42,280 nt of DNA from Deltaproteobacteria bacterium (GCA_016200645.1 JACQEJ010000131.1:1-42280), one strand, 5' to 3'; shown: positions 33,847-41,554, counted from the stretch's first letter. Notes: generated by a model from the letters alone, not told the origin. Numbers and translations: made by a program.

Positions 33847-34773
33847 TCAATATAATGGTTTGACTGTGTCCTGCACCACCCTTTGAGCGCCTGAAATCAC
33901 ACCCGTGGATTCAGGAATCACGGTGATTTCAGACTGCCAGATGGTAGTGCCAGCCAAATGTTTGATAGTTCCCTTTTTATCTCCATCGTATGCCCTTCTT
34001 GTGCATCCGTTGGTCCCCAGACACGCCGTGCATGTTCCTCCGCAAGCACCTGTGCTGCTGCCGATGCCTGAATAAAAAACATCCTCGATATTGTCTTCAG
34101 TGCCATCATTTATTCTGATAAAGCCGGCGTCCGCAAAATTTGCGGTTGATGCCACGCATATTGTTGTGGCAGCCGTAGTGCACTTATCAGCTCTGGCGAG
34201 ATCACGGGTTGCTATGGTTGTTGTCTTTGTTGTATCCCATGAATACATCAGTACAACCGATGTTGCGGGATGAGCAGCAGCAACAGTGCTGTCCCTTCCC
34301 CTTGTGCCTGTTGTGAATGTTGTTGCTGTCTTGCTTGTGAAACTTATCTTTTCACAGGTGTTAGATGATGTTAAGTCCGGCGTTGGATTGCCTGTAACAC
34401 CGCACAGCATTATCCAGTAATTGGGTGAGTCTCCGGGGTTAGGGATAAACCAGTCTGTTGAAGACACATTAAGGGTTGGCAAAGGGCTTGTAACACCCGG
34501 GTCGGTAGTGACTGTAGGCACTGTTGTGGTGAATGAACCGCCTCCGAGAGGCTTGGAAGCAACAGCATAATTTGGGAAGTTATTTGTCTTTACTGCGTAC
34601 TGGAGCCCCCCCTCTGCAATATATAACGCCTGCTCGGACTGAAGCTGATTCACCGACACATCGCTGCCTGTTGTAACCAGCGACACCAGCGCCGCGCCCA
34701 TGACCGCAAGAATCAGCATGATAGCAATGACTGCTATTATGGATGCGCCTTTTTGATTTGAGATAATATTCAT
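33847..34773 (-). CDS. PilX-like type IV pilus minor-pilin assembly protein
   Basis: A 308-residue protein of the PilX type. The N-terminal helix is NQKGASIIAVIAIMLILAVM, followed by SDVSVNQLQSEQALYIAEGGLQYAV, the standard PilX N-terminal pattern. The long beta-rich remainder has several Cys (CGGTCTACLGTNGC). It lacks the classic Glu5 processing context of major pilins, as PilX proteins often do. ATG 34773 begins the conserved part. Upstream codons 34774-34830 are fused in frame but belong to a truncated HEPN gene. A short second copy of its first 27 codons lies at 35183-35302. Confidence 0.8.
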   Translation of the reverse strand: MNIISNQKGASIIAVIAIMLILAVMGAALVSLVTTGSDVSVNQLQSEQALYIAEGGLQYAVKTNNFPNYAVASKPLGGGSFTTTVPTVTTDPGVTSPLPTLNVSSTDWFIPNPGDSPNYWIMLCGVTGNPTPDLTSSNTCEKISFTSKTATTFTTGTRGRDSTVAAAHPATSVVLMYSWDTTKTTTIATRDLARADKCTTAATTICVASTANFADAGFIRINDGTEDNIEDVFYSGIGSSTGACGGTCTACLGTNGCTRRAYDGDKKGTIKHLAGTTIWQSEITVIPESTGVISGAQRVVQDTVKPLY

Positions 34774-34830
34774 AGAGTATAAATCCTTATCGGCTTTCAA
34801 CAGCCACTCTTCCACACCTTTCTTAACCAT
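34774..34830 (-). pseudogene. N-terminal remnant of a HEPN gene, fused to pilX
   Basis: MVKKGVEEWLLKADKDLYS matches the first helix of HEPN-domain proteins (a VxxWLxKAxxDL pattern), the expected partner of the nucleotidyltransferase gene it overlaps by 8 bases. The rest of the HEPN gene is gone and the frame runs straight into the pilX ATG, so a 327-residue fusion could be made. Confidence 0.65.
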
Positions 34831-35140
34831 ATACTACCCTTCCCTTTTTCACTATCTGAGAAATAAAACTATCACCAATCTCTAATCGTTCCTTAATTTC
34901 CTCAGGGGTATAAACAAGAATGTCTATTCCCACCAAACCATTCTCTTCCCTCACAATCCTTCTCACGGTCAATAGCCTTTCTCTACGCCTTTGATGTGTT
35001 TCTTTAATGATAAATAAATCCACATCGCCGGCTTTTTCAGATTCTCCCCATGCAGAGGAACCAAAAAGAATTATTTTGTTTGGTTGATAAAGGTTTTTTA
35101 TCTTTCCGACAATGCTTTTAACTATTTCTTCTCGCTTCAT
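34823..35140 (-). CDS. Minimal nucleotidyltransferase (MNT), orphaned from its HEPN partner
   Basis: A 105-residue MNT-type nucleotidyltransferase: IILFGSSAWGESEKAGDVDLFII gives the GS...DVD active site (GSS 27-29, D39, D41). A strong AGGAGG site precedes ATG 35140. Such genes are normally followed by a HEPN toxin or partner; here only its first 19 codons remain. It sits inside the minor-pilin operon between a truncated and a complete pilX, and so appears to be an inserted module. Confidence 0.85.
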   Translation of the reverse strand: MKREEIVKSIVGKIKNLYQPNKIILFGSSAWGESEKAGDVDLFIIKETHQRRRERLLTVRRIVREENGLVGIDILVYTPEEIKERLEIGDSFISQIVKKGRVVYG

Positions 35141-35182
35141 CTCTTTCCTCCTTTTTGCCTCTAATCCATCATCCGGTATAGT

Positions 35183-35302
35183 TCAATACCCCTTCATATT
35201 TGACAGATAAACCTCAAGGATTACACCCATGACAGCAAGAATCAGCATGATGGCAATGACTGCTATTATGGATGCGCCTTTTTGGTTGAAAATAATGGTC
35301 AT
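35183..35302 (-). pseudogene. Truncated pilX copy fused to a pilW-like tail
   Basis: A 39-codon frame begins MTIIFNQKGASIIAVIAIML then ILAVMG, about 90 percent identical in DNA to the start of the intact pilX-like gene (34698-34773). It then switches to VILEVYLSNMKGY and stops. The tail resembles the C-terminus of the PilW-like protein (EEVYLPNMRITGG). It looks like the product of recombination between duplicated pilin genes. Whether the mini-protein is made is unknown. Confidence 0.65.
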
Positions 35303-35319
35303 ATTTTTTGCATGATTTC

Positions 35320-35688
35320 TTATGAGCGCACAATCATACTTATTTGTTTTGCGCTTTCAGGATTCATGAGCAGCAATATCCTGAAAATATTCAAATGCCG
35401 GTTCATATCGGATTCGCTTATTCCATTATTTCTGGAGAGCGACAGATATTCTTCAGCCGCCAGATCGCGCCACCGGAGAAGTTCCTTTCTGAACCCCCTG
35501 CGGGGATTTGACTGAATCGTAAGGTCTGTTAGATAAAGTATCCTTTCGTAACAGAGTGTTACGCCCTTTTTATCAAGAGGAGAGAACAACCTCTTTGCCC
35601 TGTTCATCTCGTTTGCAATCATAAGGATCTGCTGAACGGGTGAAAATGACGACCACCGCTCCACGGTGAGTGTTGCATGCTGTGCCAT
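35320..35688 (-). CDS. Small helical conserved protein between pilin genes
   Basis: A 122-residue, mostly helical protein (SPVQQILMIANEMNRAKRLF, YERILYLTDLTIQSNPRRGF, KELLRWRDLAAEEYLSLS). I recall similar uncharacterised proteins but no named family. It is preceded 3 bases away by DUF5674 with a GAGGA ribosome site, so the two form a pair. Its size, helical make-up and setting among toxin-antitoxin-like genes suggest a related small module, but this is inference. Confidence 0.65.
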   Translation of the reverse strand: MAQHATLTVERWSSFSPVQQILMIANEMNRAKRLFSPLDKKGVTLCYERILYLTDLTIQSNPRRGFRKELLRWRDLAAEEYLSLSRNNGISESDMNRHLNIFRILLLMNPESAKQISMIVRS

Positions 35689-35691
35689 ATA

Positions 35692-36069
35692 TCAATCCTC
35701 TCCTCTCCCTATCAATGCAAAGGCTATCTCTTTAATCTTTTCCTTCAAATCTTCGCTTACAATTTCCATGCTGCTATTTCCCTGAGACGGCCGAATATTT
35801 ATCAGGCTCGTATATTCAAGACAGCCTGACTCTCCTTTGCCCGGATAATAATTGGCGCCCCAGATATCTTTTTGTTCGCTTCCATTTTCAAGCAACAACT
35901 GTTCTCCATCCGCATGGAGCTCGCCGCCTATGGCAATCCGTCTCTGCTTCACATCAACGGTGAACTTCACCATATCCTTGAAGCCTTCGAGAGCAAGCCT
36001 TTTTAATTCGTTCTTATCTATTTTTGCAGTGAGCAGTTTTATATCGGACATAAAACTTTCCGTGTTCAT
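35692..36069 (-). CDS. DUF5674 family protein
   Basis: A 125-residue protein fitting DUF5674: GFKDMVKFTVDVKQRRIAIG, GELHADGEQLLLENGSEQKD, then DIWGANYYPG and SLINIRPSQGN. Function unknown; many members lie in small gene pairs. ATG 36051 (MSDIKLL), with GGAAAG just before it, may be the true start. It follows the pilW-like gene by 6 bases and is thus inside the pilus operon. Confidence 0.8.
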   Translation of the reverse strand: MNTESFMSDIKLLTAKIDKNELKRLALEGFKDMVKFTVDVKQRRIAIGGELHADGEQLLLENGSEQKDIWGANYYPGKGESGCLEYTSLINIRPSQGNSSMEIVSEDLKEKIKEIAFALIGRGED

Positions 36070-36075
36070 ATTTTC

Positions 36076-36651
36076 TTACGGTATGCACCCTCCGGTTATC
36101 CTCATATTTGGCAGATAGACCTCCTCATACTTCCGCAAAATCTCCCCGCCCTGCGTGCTGGTGATTTCAATGGAGAGACGGCAGATACTGCTGATCGTGA
36201 GCCCTATGGGAGCCGGACAGTTGGCTGCTGCCAACATACATTGGTTACTCTTGTTATAATACTGAATGCTCAGGGAGTTGACATTGTCCGCCAAAGTGTA
36301 TTTGGTTGCGCAAGCCGAGTCAGGACACCGATACAAATTTGTGCCGGAAAGAGAGAAGGTAATGGAATTGCAATTCGTAAGGTCTCCGCTTATGTCGCTG
36401 AAGGTAAAGGATGTTGCCGAGGCCGCTGAAATACATGGGGCATTGGCTGCGGTTCTTGCCGTATTCCGTATCTCCCGCGCCATGCGCTCGATGCCGATCC
36501 TTCCGCTCTGGGATATGCCTTCGCGGGATGTCGCCTGGAACCATCCCTTTACCCCTTGAGACAGGGGAACGGCGATTACTGCGGCGACGATGCCGATGAG
36601 GATGATGACCATAATCATTTCTATGAGGGTGAAGCCTTTGTGGTTATTCAT
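36076..36651 (-). CDS. PilW-like type IV minor prepilin
   Basis: A 191-residue prepilin. MNNHKGFTLIEMIMVIILIG is a type III signal: PilD would cut after Gly6 and methylate Phe, and Glu5 of the mature chain is present. The C-terminal part has Cys pairs (APCISA, LTNC, CPDSAC) and ends EEVYLPNMRITGGCIP. I place the start at ATG 36651. The frame stays open 35 codons further upstream, but that sequence is GTAGGGGC repeat. It follows pilV and precedes DUF5674. Confidence 0.85.
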   Translation of the reverse strand: MNNHKGFTLIEMIMVIILIGIVAAVIAVPLSQGVKGWFQATSREGISQSGRIGIERMAREIRNTARTAANAPCISAASATSFTFSDISGDLTNCNSITFSLSGTNLYRCPDSACATKYTLADNVNSLSIQYYNKSNQCMLAAANCPAPIGLTISSICRLSIEITSTQGGEILRKYEEVYLPNMRITGGCIP

Positions 36652-36674
36652 TTGGAAATACCTTTTGTTATTCC

Positions 36675-36770
36675 GTAGGGGCAGACCTGTGCGTCTGCCC
36701 ACAGGTATTTTTATTGTAGGGGCGATTCTTGTAATCGCCCTTTGAGGCGAACACAAGGTTCGCCCCTACA
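36675..36770. repeat. Two GTAGGGGC elements between pilV and pilW genes
   Basis: The first (36675-36702) is GTAGGGGCAGAC with a GTCTGCCCAC return. The second (36715-36770, 56 bases) begins TGTAGGGGCGA and ends TCGCCCCTACA, with two inner dyads. The second is close in length to the 58-base element at 4200-4257. No target duplication is visible here. Confidence 0.8.
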
Positions 36771-36782
36771 AAAAATGCAATT

Positions 36783-37298
36783 TCAGTAATATGTCATCAA
36801 ACTTACAAGTGTGGTTTTCTCATTGCTGGTAGTATCCGTTATATCCACCCGAATCCGCTTGTAGCATTTAGGTCCGGCAACACGGGTATTCAAGTCAGTT
36901 GCGTCAACATAACCTACCAAAACCTTCTGGCTATAACCCGGATACTTGCCGCTTATATCGTTACCTTGTGAATCTATGATTTTGGAATTATTCAAATTGT
37001 TGAAATCGTCTATATCATTGAAGGTTTGCCTTGTCTGACCATCAGTGCAATCAGAAGTATCAGATGAACAACTTGATGCATTACTGCAGGTTGAGTTAAT
37101 AGTCGTGTTCTCATCCCACCTCTTTGACTTTATCTCCTCCATCAGCGCCTCTGCCAAAAATATGGCCGTCGTCCTCCTCTGAGGGATTGCGCTCTCTTTC
37201 ACCCCTTGCATAAAGTATAACATGATTCCCGGCATGATGATGCCGAATATCACAATGACCATGATGATTTCTATGAGGGTGAAGCCTCTTTTATTCAT
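36783..37298 (-). CDS. PilV-like type IV minor prepilin
   Basis: A 171-residue prepilin starting MNKRGFTLIEIIMVIVIFG (cleavage after Gly5, Glu5 of the mature chain present), followed by AIFLAEALMEEIKSKRWDEN, the helical pattern of PilV/GspI-type proteins. It has a Cys-rich stretch (CSNASSCSSDTSDC). I chose ATG 37298; codons upstream in this frame are antisense to the neighbouring fimT gene. It starts 1 base after the fimT-like stop region, so they are co-translated. Confidence 0.85.
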   Translation of the reverse strand: MNKRGFTLIEIIMVIVIFGIIMPGIMLYFMQGVKESAIPQRRTTAIFLAEALMEEIKSKRWDENTTINSTCSNASSCSSDTSDCTDGQTRQTFNDIDDFNNLNNSKIIDSQGNDISGKYPGYSQKVLVGYVDATDLNTRVAGPKCYKRIRVDITDTTSNEKTTLVSLMTYY

Positions 37299-37299
37299 G

Positions 37300-37794
37300 T
37301 CAATTAACCTGAACCATCCCTGTCTGTGTGGTAACCATGATTGTTTTTGTGCTGTCGCTGTAGCTGGCCGTAATGGTTGCGCCTGCGGAAGCGGCAGGAT
37401 AGCACACGCCTGTGCTATATGGCCTGCCCAGAGAATCAAACTCAAGCGGGTTTACCGTGCTTGAAACGGTAACATATAAAAATTCGCCGCTTGTAAAACT
37501 GATGGTCTTAACAGGAGTCCACCCGCTTGTGCAGGCACAGGCGCTTGTGTAAGTAGCACAGGAATTAATTGTATAGCTTTTGCCGTCTCCCGCAAAATTC
37601 ACCTGGCTCCTCTGCTGTGTCGTTGTTGCCCTGTTCTGCGCATATCGTATGTCGGATGCAATCTTCATAGCGGCGTTGCTTGCCTTTATGCCTGCCCAAT
37701 ACCGCGCAAACTGCGGCACTGCTACAGCCGCTATGACAGCAGCCACAATTATGACCAGCACAAGCTCAATGATTGTAAAACCCCTGTCATCCAT
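37300..37794 (-). CDS. FimT/GspH-like pseudopilin
   Basis: A 164-residue prepilin: MDDRGFTIIELVLVIIVAAV (cleavage after Gly5, Glu at mature position 5) with the GspH/FimT continuation ASNAAMKIASDIRYAQNRATTTQQ and the segment DSLGRP. Cys pairs (CATYTSACAC) may form disulfides. Together with the PilV-, PilW- and PilX-like genes it should make the minor-pilin complex that primes pilus assembly. It begins 10 bases after the Wzy/TPR gene. Confidence 0.88.
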   Translation of the reverse strand: MDDRGFTIIELVLVIIVAAVIAAVAVPQFARYWAGIKASNAAMKIASDIRYAQNRATTTQQRSQVNFAGDGKSYTINSCATYTSACACTSGWTPVKTISFTSGEFLYVTVSSTVNPLEFDSLGRPYSTGVCYPAASAGATITASYSDSTKTIMVTTQTGMVQVN

Positions 37795-37803
37795 AATGCA
37801 ATT

Positions 37804-40020
37804 CTAATCCCTTTTTTCCTTTTGGTCAAGCGAGCGGTAGTCAACTGCCTTCCTAAACGCCGCCTCCGCCTCTTGCGGCTTGTTCTGCTTGAGAGAGAGA
37901 AGACCTATGGCATACCAGACATCTCCCTCCTTGCCCTTTTCCCTCAGGGCAAGCCGGTATTCCTTATGGGCGTCGTCATATTGTCCTATATCCTGAAGTA
38001 TATTTGCCTTGAGGAAATGGGCGTAATTATTATTGCCATTTTTGTTGAGCAGCCAATCTATCTCCTTCAGAGCGCTGTCATATTCTTTATTCATCCTGTA
38101 TGCTTCGCTGATTTCTATATGAGCCTCTCCATCATCCGGTTTTTCTTTAAGATATTTCTTGAATTCATCTATTGCGTTTTTGTATCGCTTCATTTCCAGA
38201 TACAACACGCCAAGATTGTAGGTTATGCTCATATCAACCGGATCAAGCTCCCGCGCCTTTTTAAGCATCTCTACGGCAGCATCGCCTTTTTCTTTTAAAT
38301 AAAATGTCCGGTAAAAAACCGCCATATTAAAATAGAGGTCGCTCCGGTATGGGCTTAAGGACTGCGCCTTTGTCATCTCCTCTTCCGCCTTTTTCAATAT
38401 CAGCGGATCGGAAGAATATTTTGCCAGCGCTATGCCGAGGTTAAAGTGATAGCTGTCATCAATGGGATCCAGCTCAACCGCCTTGCTGAAAAATTTAACA
38501 GCCTTTTCATATTCGCCTTTTCCAAGAGATACCCTTCCCCGCGCATTATAAAGCCCTGCAAGATATGGGTCGGATACCCAAAAACATAAAAAAGCGAATA
38601 TGCCTGCTGTAATGATATACAGCTTTTTCTTCCCCAGCAGGGTGAATATGCGGAAGGAGTTGAAATCTATCACCTTTGTTTTACCCCCACACCAAAAGTT
38701 TTGGTGTGGGGGGTTGCATAAGCCCAATACCCTTGCTGTGCTGGAGGTATAGGCAATATAACCCCAGAAGATAAAAAGGACGGCAGGGATGTATAAGTCA
38801 AAATCGCTGATAGTGTGGATGAGCATTAGAAATGCGCCAATCATGGTGGAAAGGAGCATGATGCGGTCTGTAGGGGCAGGTTTCAAACCTGCCCCTACTT
38901 TCAGACAGCGAAACCCTTCTCTGAAATAAAGATATATCAATATCAAAAATACTCCAACCCCGATAAGCCCCAGTTCTGCCCACAATTGAAGGTAGTCGTT
39001 GTGGCTGAAGTAGTGTTCCACATTTTGGTAAATCTGATTTTTATACTTTGAATAGATGGTATGAAAACTCCAGAAGCCGACGCCTCGTATGGGATGCCCT
39101 TGTATAACCTCCCATGTGCTTCTCCAGATATTCAGCCGGTCCTGTGTTGAGCCTGACAGCTCGGCCGGTTTGGGAGATAGAGACACCTTGCCGTTTCCGA
39201 TAGGGGCGAAGAATATTAAAAGCACCGCCAAAAAACCTATGGCTAACAATACAAGTCTTTTTCTGGCAGGTGAAGCAAAGAGCCAGAAAAGCAGCAAGGC
39301 CGTTCCCACTGCCGCAGCAAGAAGTATCCACCTGCCGCCGGTGCCTGTGGCAAGGAGGGCTGCGAAGGCAAGCATATTTAAGAGAAAAAAGATAATCGCA
39401 TTGCGTTTTGCCGCAAGATACAGCCACATCAAAACCGGCATGGTCAAGAGGAGATAGCCTGCAAAGGAATTTGGGGTAACAAACGCCGCCTGCGCCCTTC
39501 CTTCAAAATCGCTGCGGCCTGTAATGTATTGGTAGAGAGCAAACAGAGAAAACGCGGATACCGCGATTCCAAGAACAGCACACAACCCTTGCCATAACCT
39601 TTGTTCTGATATCAGAGGTCTTCCCTCAAGGCTAAAGCCTTGAGTTACACCTTTGTAACTCAAACCTTCAGGTTTGAGAAGACGATTACAAGAAACAAAC
39701 GAAAGAAATGCCCCGTTTATTATCACGCTCGCCATTGTAAAAAAGCCGTATCTTGTGGACGGCGGATTTATGGTGAAGAGGTATGAAAGGGCGATAACAG
39801 CCAGAAAGAGAAATGAGACAATTGATAATGGCGATGCAGATATTTTTAAAACGCCTTGTTCAATAACCTGCCACAGAAATGAGAGGATGAGAATGTTTGT
39901 GCCGAGGAATATGAGGGTGAATGCCAGATAATTGCCGGGGCCTCTGATGAATGGGGTAAGGATAATTAAGGAAGCGTTAAAGATAAAAAGCCAGATTGTG
40001 TGAAATGATTTTTGCGTCAT
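37804..40020 (-). CDS. O-antigen ligase/Wzy-like membrane protein with C-terminal TPR repeats
   Basis: A 738-residue protein with about ten to twelve membrane helices to residue ~425, a further helix near 470-485, then six or so TPR units (about 495-735). The Wzy_C/WaaL family motif is at 338-350 (FSHNDYLQLWAELGLIG, with H340). Family members join a glycan chain to lipid A or, in the PilO/PglL branch, to pilin Ser/Thr. Its place between two pilin genes suggests pilin glycosylation, but this is inference. Three repeat elements are translated in loops: ~116-133, ~375-385 (GLKPAPTD) and ~434-448. ATG 40020 has no ribosome site and lies just past a terminator hairpin. Confidence 0.85.
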   Translation of the reverse strand: MTQKSFHTIWLFIFNASLIILTPFIRGPGNYLAFTLIFLGTNILILSFLWQVIEQGVLKISASPLSIVSFLFLAVIALSYLFTINPPSTRYGFFTMASVIINGAFLSFVSCNRLLKPEGLSYKGVTQGFSLEGRPLISEQRLWQGLCAVLGIAVSAFSLFALYQYITGRSDFEGRAQAAFVTPNSFAGYLLLTMPVLMWLYLAAKRNAIIFFLLNMLAFAALLATGTGGRWILLAAAVGTALLLFWLFASPARKRLVLLAIGFLAVLLIFFAPIGNGKVSLSPKPAELSGSTQDRLNIWRSTWEVIQGHPIRGVGFWSFHTIYSKYKNQIYQNVEHYFSHNDYLQLWAELGLIGVGVFLILIYLYFREGFRCLKVGAGLKPAPTDRIMLLSTMIGAFLMLIHTISDFDLYIPAVLFIFWGYIAYTSSTARVLGLCNPPHQNFWCGGKTKVIDFNSFRIFTLLGKKKLYIITAGIFAFLCFWVSDPYLAGLYNARGRVSLGKGEYEKAVKFFSKAVELDPIDDSYHFNLGIALAKYSSDPLILKKAEEEMTKAQSLSPYRSDLYFNMAVFYRTFYLKEKGDAAVEMLKKARELDPVDMSITYNLGVLYLEMKRYKNAIDEFKKYLKEKPDDGEAHIEISEAYRMNKEYDSALKEIDWLLNKNGNNNYAHFLKANILQDIGQYDDAHKEYRLALREKGKEGDVWYAIGLLSLKQNKPQEAEAAFRKAVDYRSLDQKEKRD
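38684..38712. repeat. CCCCCACACCAAAA hairpin inside Wzy/TPR gene
   Basis: Perfect 14-base arms CCCCCACACCAAAA and TTTTGGTGTGGGGG have a single-base loop. It is translated around residues 434-448 (NPPHQNFWCGG), between the membrane and TPR parts. Confidence 0.8.
38870..38898. repeat. GTAGGGGC palindrome inside Wzy/TPR gene
   Basis: GTAGGGGCAGGTTT and AAACCTGCCCCTAC form perfect 14-base arms around a central C. It is translated as GAGLKPAPTD in a loop. The third site of the family found at 4192-4267 and 36675-36770. Confidence 0.8.
39625..39678. repeat. Two-hairpin element inside Wzy/TPR gene
   Basis: CTCAAGGCTAAAGCCTTGAG and CTCAAACCTTCAGGTTTGAG are joined by TTACACCTTTGTAA. It is 54 bases long, exactly 18 codons, and adds a loop at residues ~116-133 without breaking the frame. 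Same element as 24252-24306 and 41484-41536. Confidence 0.85.
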
Positions 40021-40027
40021 AAATAAA

Positions 40028-40052
40028 AAGGGCAGGCGGTTAACCTGCCCTT
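40028..40052 (-). terminator. Rho-independent terminator after the pilin gene
   Basis: On the minus strand AAGGGCAGG and CCTGCCCTT form a perfect 9-base stem around TTAACCG, followed by TTTTTATTT. It ends the pseudopilin-DUF5618-pilin unit, only about 8 bases before the start codon of the Wzy/TPR gene. Confidence 0.85.
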
Positions 40053-40095
40053 CGGCATTTCAGATAACAATGAGCAAGATTATCAGAGAATAGTC

Positions 40096-40528
40096 TTAAT
40101 TATTTTGTCTTTGGGTTGTTACACCTGATGCGCTGCTATATCCCCAGCTGCTATACCTTGCAGTTGAACTTTTCCATCTGTACATTATACAAGTTGGATT
40201 GCTGGTAGAATCAACATTCCATTGCCCTTGTTGCAAGTTGGTGTAGGCGGTGCAAGTTGGACTAACTGGAGATAGAGAATACAGCCCGCTTACCACATTG
40301 TTGCCCAAAGGATTGGCTGGATAAGGGTAGACGCTATTGTAGGTGCCATTAACCGCCTGACTTGCCAAAAGCGTACTAATGCCGCTTTGTATGCCCCCTA
40401 TTCCTCCATCCGCTGCCGCTTGATCTGCATTGCTTCCCAGATCAAAAAACCTCGGTAGCCGCAAGGATTCCCAGCAGCAATATGACCATAACCAGTTCAA
40501 TCAGCGTAAAACCCTTTTGATTTTTCAT
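40096..40528 (-). pseudogene. Type IV pilin (PilA/GspG-like) with a frameshift in the N-terminal helix
   Basis: From ATG 40528, with an AGGAGG site, the frame reads MKNQKGFTLIELVMVILLLG then ILAATEVF and stops. In another frame the protein continues PRFFDLGSNADQAAADGGIG and on to the stop at 40096 (TTQRQNN). Together they are one pilin of about 140 residues, with a C-terminal Cys pair (PTCTAY, PTCIMY). The junction is GCTACCGAGG. Relatives often read ILAATALPRF, so loss of eight bases between two TACCG copies explains the shift. As it stands no full pilin can be made without frameshifting. Confidence 0.85.
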
Positions 40529-40571
40529 TTGTTTTTCCTCCTTTTTGTTTTAATTTGCTATTCCTTGATTT

Positions 40572-40949
40572 CTAATGCAGTTTACCGATAAAATTATTTG
40601 CGGTTTTTAATATTTCCTTTACCGCAGTAACCGTATGCAGATTACCTCTGTAATATCCTGCAATATGTAATTCATCGTAGATATCATCAAACTCTCTTAA
40701 CAGTTTGCCGTTATGAACAGACACATATTTTTGTAAAGCCTTTCTATATTCCTCTACCTTCTTCGGCAGTTCCTTTTTTGAAACCCCTTTTTTTAATAAG
40801 ACTTCATTGATAGCCTCCAACACACCAAGATAAGCAACACCACATGCAGATTTTACATATTTAACATCTGCATACCGGTTATCTTCAATCGGAGATTTAC
40901 CCAATATCCCCTTTGCATTCTCTAAATACCTTAAGGCCTCTCTTTTCAT
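40572..40949 (-). CDS. DUF5618 family helical protein
   Basis: A 125-residue, all-helical protein fitting DUF5618: MKREALRYLENAKGILGK, RYADVKYVKSACGVAYLGVL, and DDIYDELHIAGYYRG. The family is uncharacterised; its helical bundle resembles HEPN-sized proteins. AAGGAAGGTGG precedes ATG 40949. It is placed between the pseudopilin and the pilin, an odd location for a gene unrelated to pili, and may be an inserted module. Confidence 0.8.
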   Translation of the reverse strand: MKREALRYLENAKGILGKSPIEDNRYADVKYVKSACGVAYLGVLEAINEVLLKKGVSKKELPKKVEEYRKALQKYVSVHNGKLLREFDDIYDELHIAGYYRGNLHTVTAVKEILKTANNFIGKLH

Positions 40950-41013
40950 ACCACCTTCCTTTTCTAACAGTTAACCACACCTTATTATAATTTTCAACCT
41001 CATTTATAATCCA

Positions 41014-41454
41014 TCACCACCCTCCGTAACCCGGCGTTGAGCTTGCAACCTTGCCCAATCTTGGGTCGTAGTTATACGGATTGCCAAAGGGGTCAGTAAT
41101 GTTTCCATTTTTATCCATTGATATCTTTTCCAGATATGTCCTGTCAATTATGATAGTGCCGGTTTGAACGGTAACGCCTGCATCCCCGGTCATCTTCTTT
41201 ATAGCCTCTGGATCATGAAACGGGAGTATTATCTTTTCTTCCACCATCTGTTTCAGCGAATTTGGAAATCTTTTATTTATGACAAAATAAAGCAGAACAG
41301 ATGTCCTTATATTGCCCAATTCGCTTATCATGGCATAGTCTTTTACAATCTTTGTCGCCCTTTGAATGTAGGTGATGGCGCCGATAATAAGCGCGCCGAC
41401 AATAATAAGCGCCAAAAGCGTTTCAAATACTGTTCTGCCTTTGTTGTTTTGCAT
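41014..41454 (-). CDS. Type IV pilin-like pseudopilin (GspG-like)
   Basis: A 146-residue prepilin-like protein: NNKGRTVFETLLALIIVGAL has the Gly cleavage site and a Glu at mature position 5, though GRTVFE replaces the usual GFTLIE. The rest (ISELGNIRTSVLLYFVINKR, then FPNSLKQMVEE and DPFGNPYNYDPRLGKVAS) resembles GspG-type pseudopilins. ATG 41454 has GGGAGG six bases before it; a TTG one codon upstream is possible. It is the first gene after the sigma-54 promoter. Confidence 0.8.
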   Translation of the reverse strand: MQNNKGRTVFETLLALIIVGALIIGAITYIQRATKIVKDYAMISELGNIRTSVLLYFVINKRFPNSLKQMVEEKIILPFHDPEAIKKMTGDAGVTVQTGTIIIDRTYLEKISMDKNGNITDPFGNPYNYDPRLGKVASSTPGYGGW

Positions 41455-41483
41455 CAATTGCCTCCCTGACTACTGGGCATATT

Positions 41484-41536
41484 GTAACTCAAGGCTTTAG
41501 CCTTGAAAAAACTCAAACCTAAAGGTTTGAGTTACA
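41484..41536. repeat. Two-hairpin element in the pseudopilin leader
   Basis: TCAAGGCTTTAGCCTTGA and TCAAACCTAAAGGTTTGA are joined by AAAAAAC. It lies between the sigma-54 promoter and the pseudopilin ribosome site, so it would fold in the mRNA leader. The linker differs from the copy at 24252-24306. Confidence 0.85.
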
Positions 41537-41554
41537 GTTGCCGATTAATGTAAT

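Noticed and set aside
36652-36756. Longer N-terminus for the PilW-like protein
   Set aside because: The codons are GTAGGGGC repeat, and a type IV prepilin signal with its own ATG begins at 36651.
37299-37445. Longer N-terminus for the PilV-like protein
   Set aside because: The extension overlaps the fimT-like gene in another frame and precedes a perfect prepilin start.
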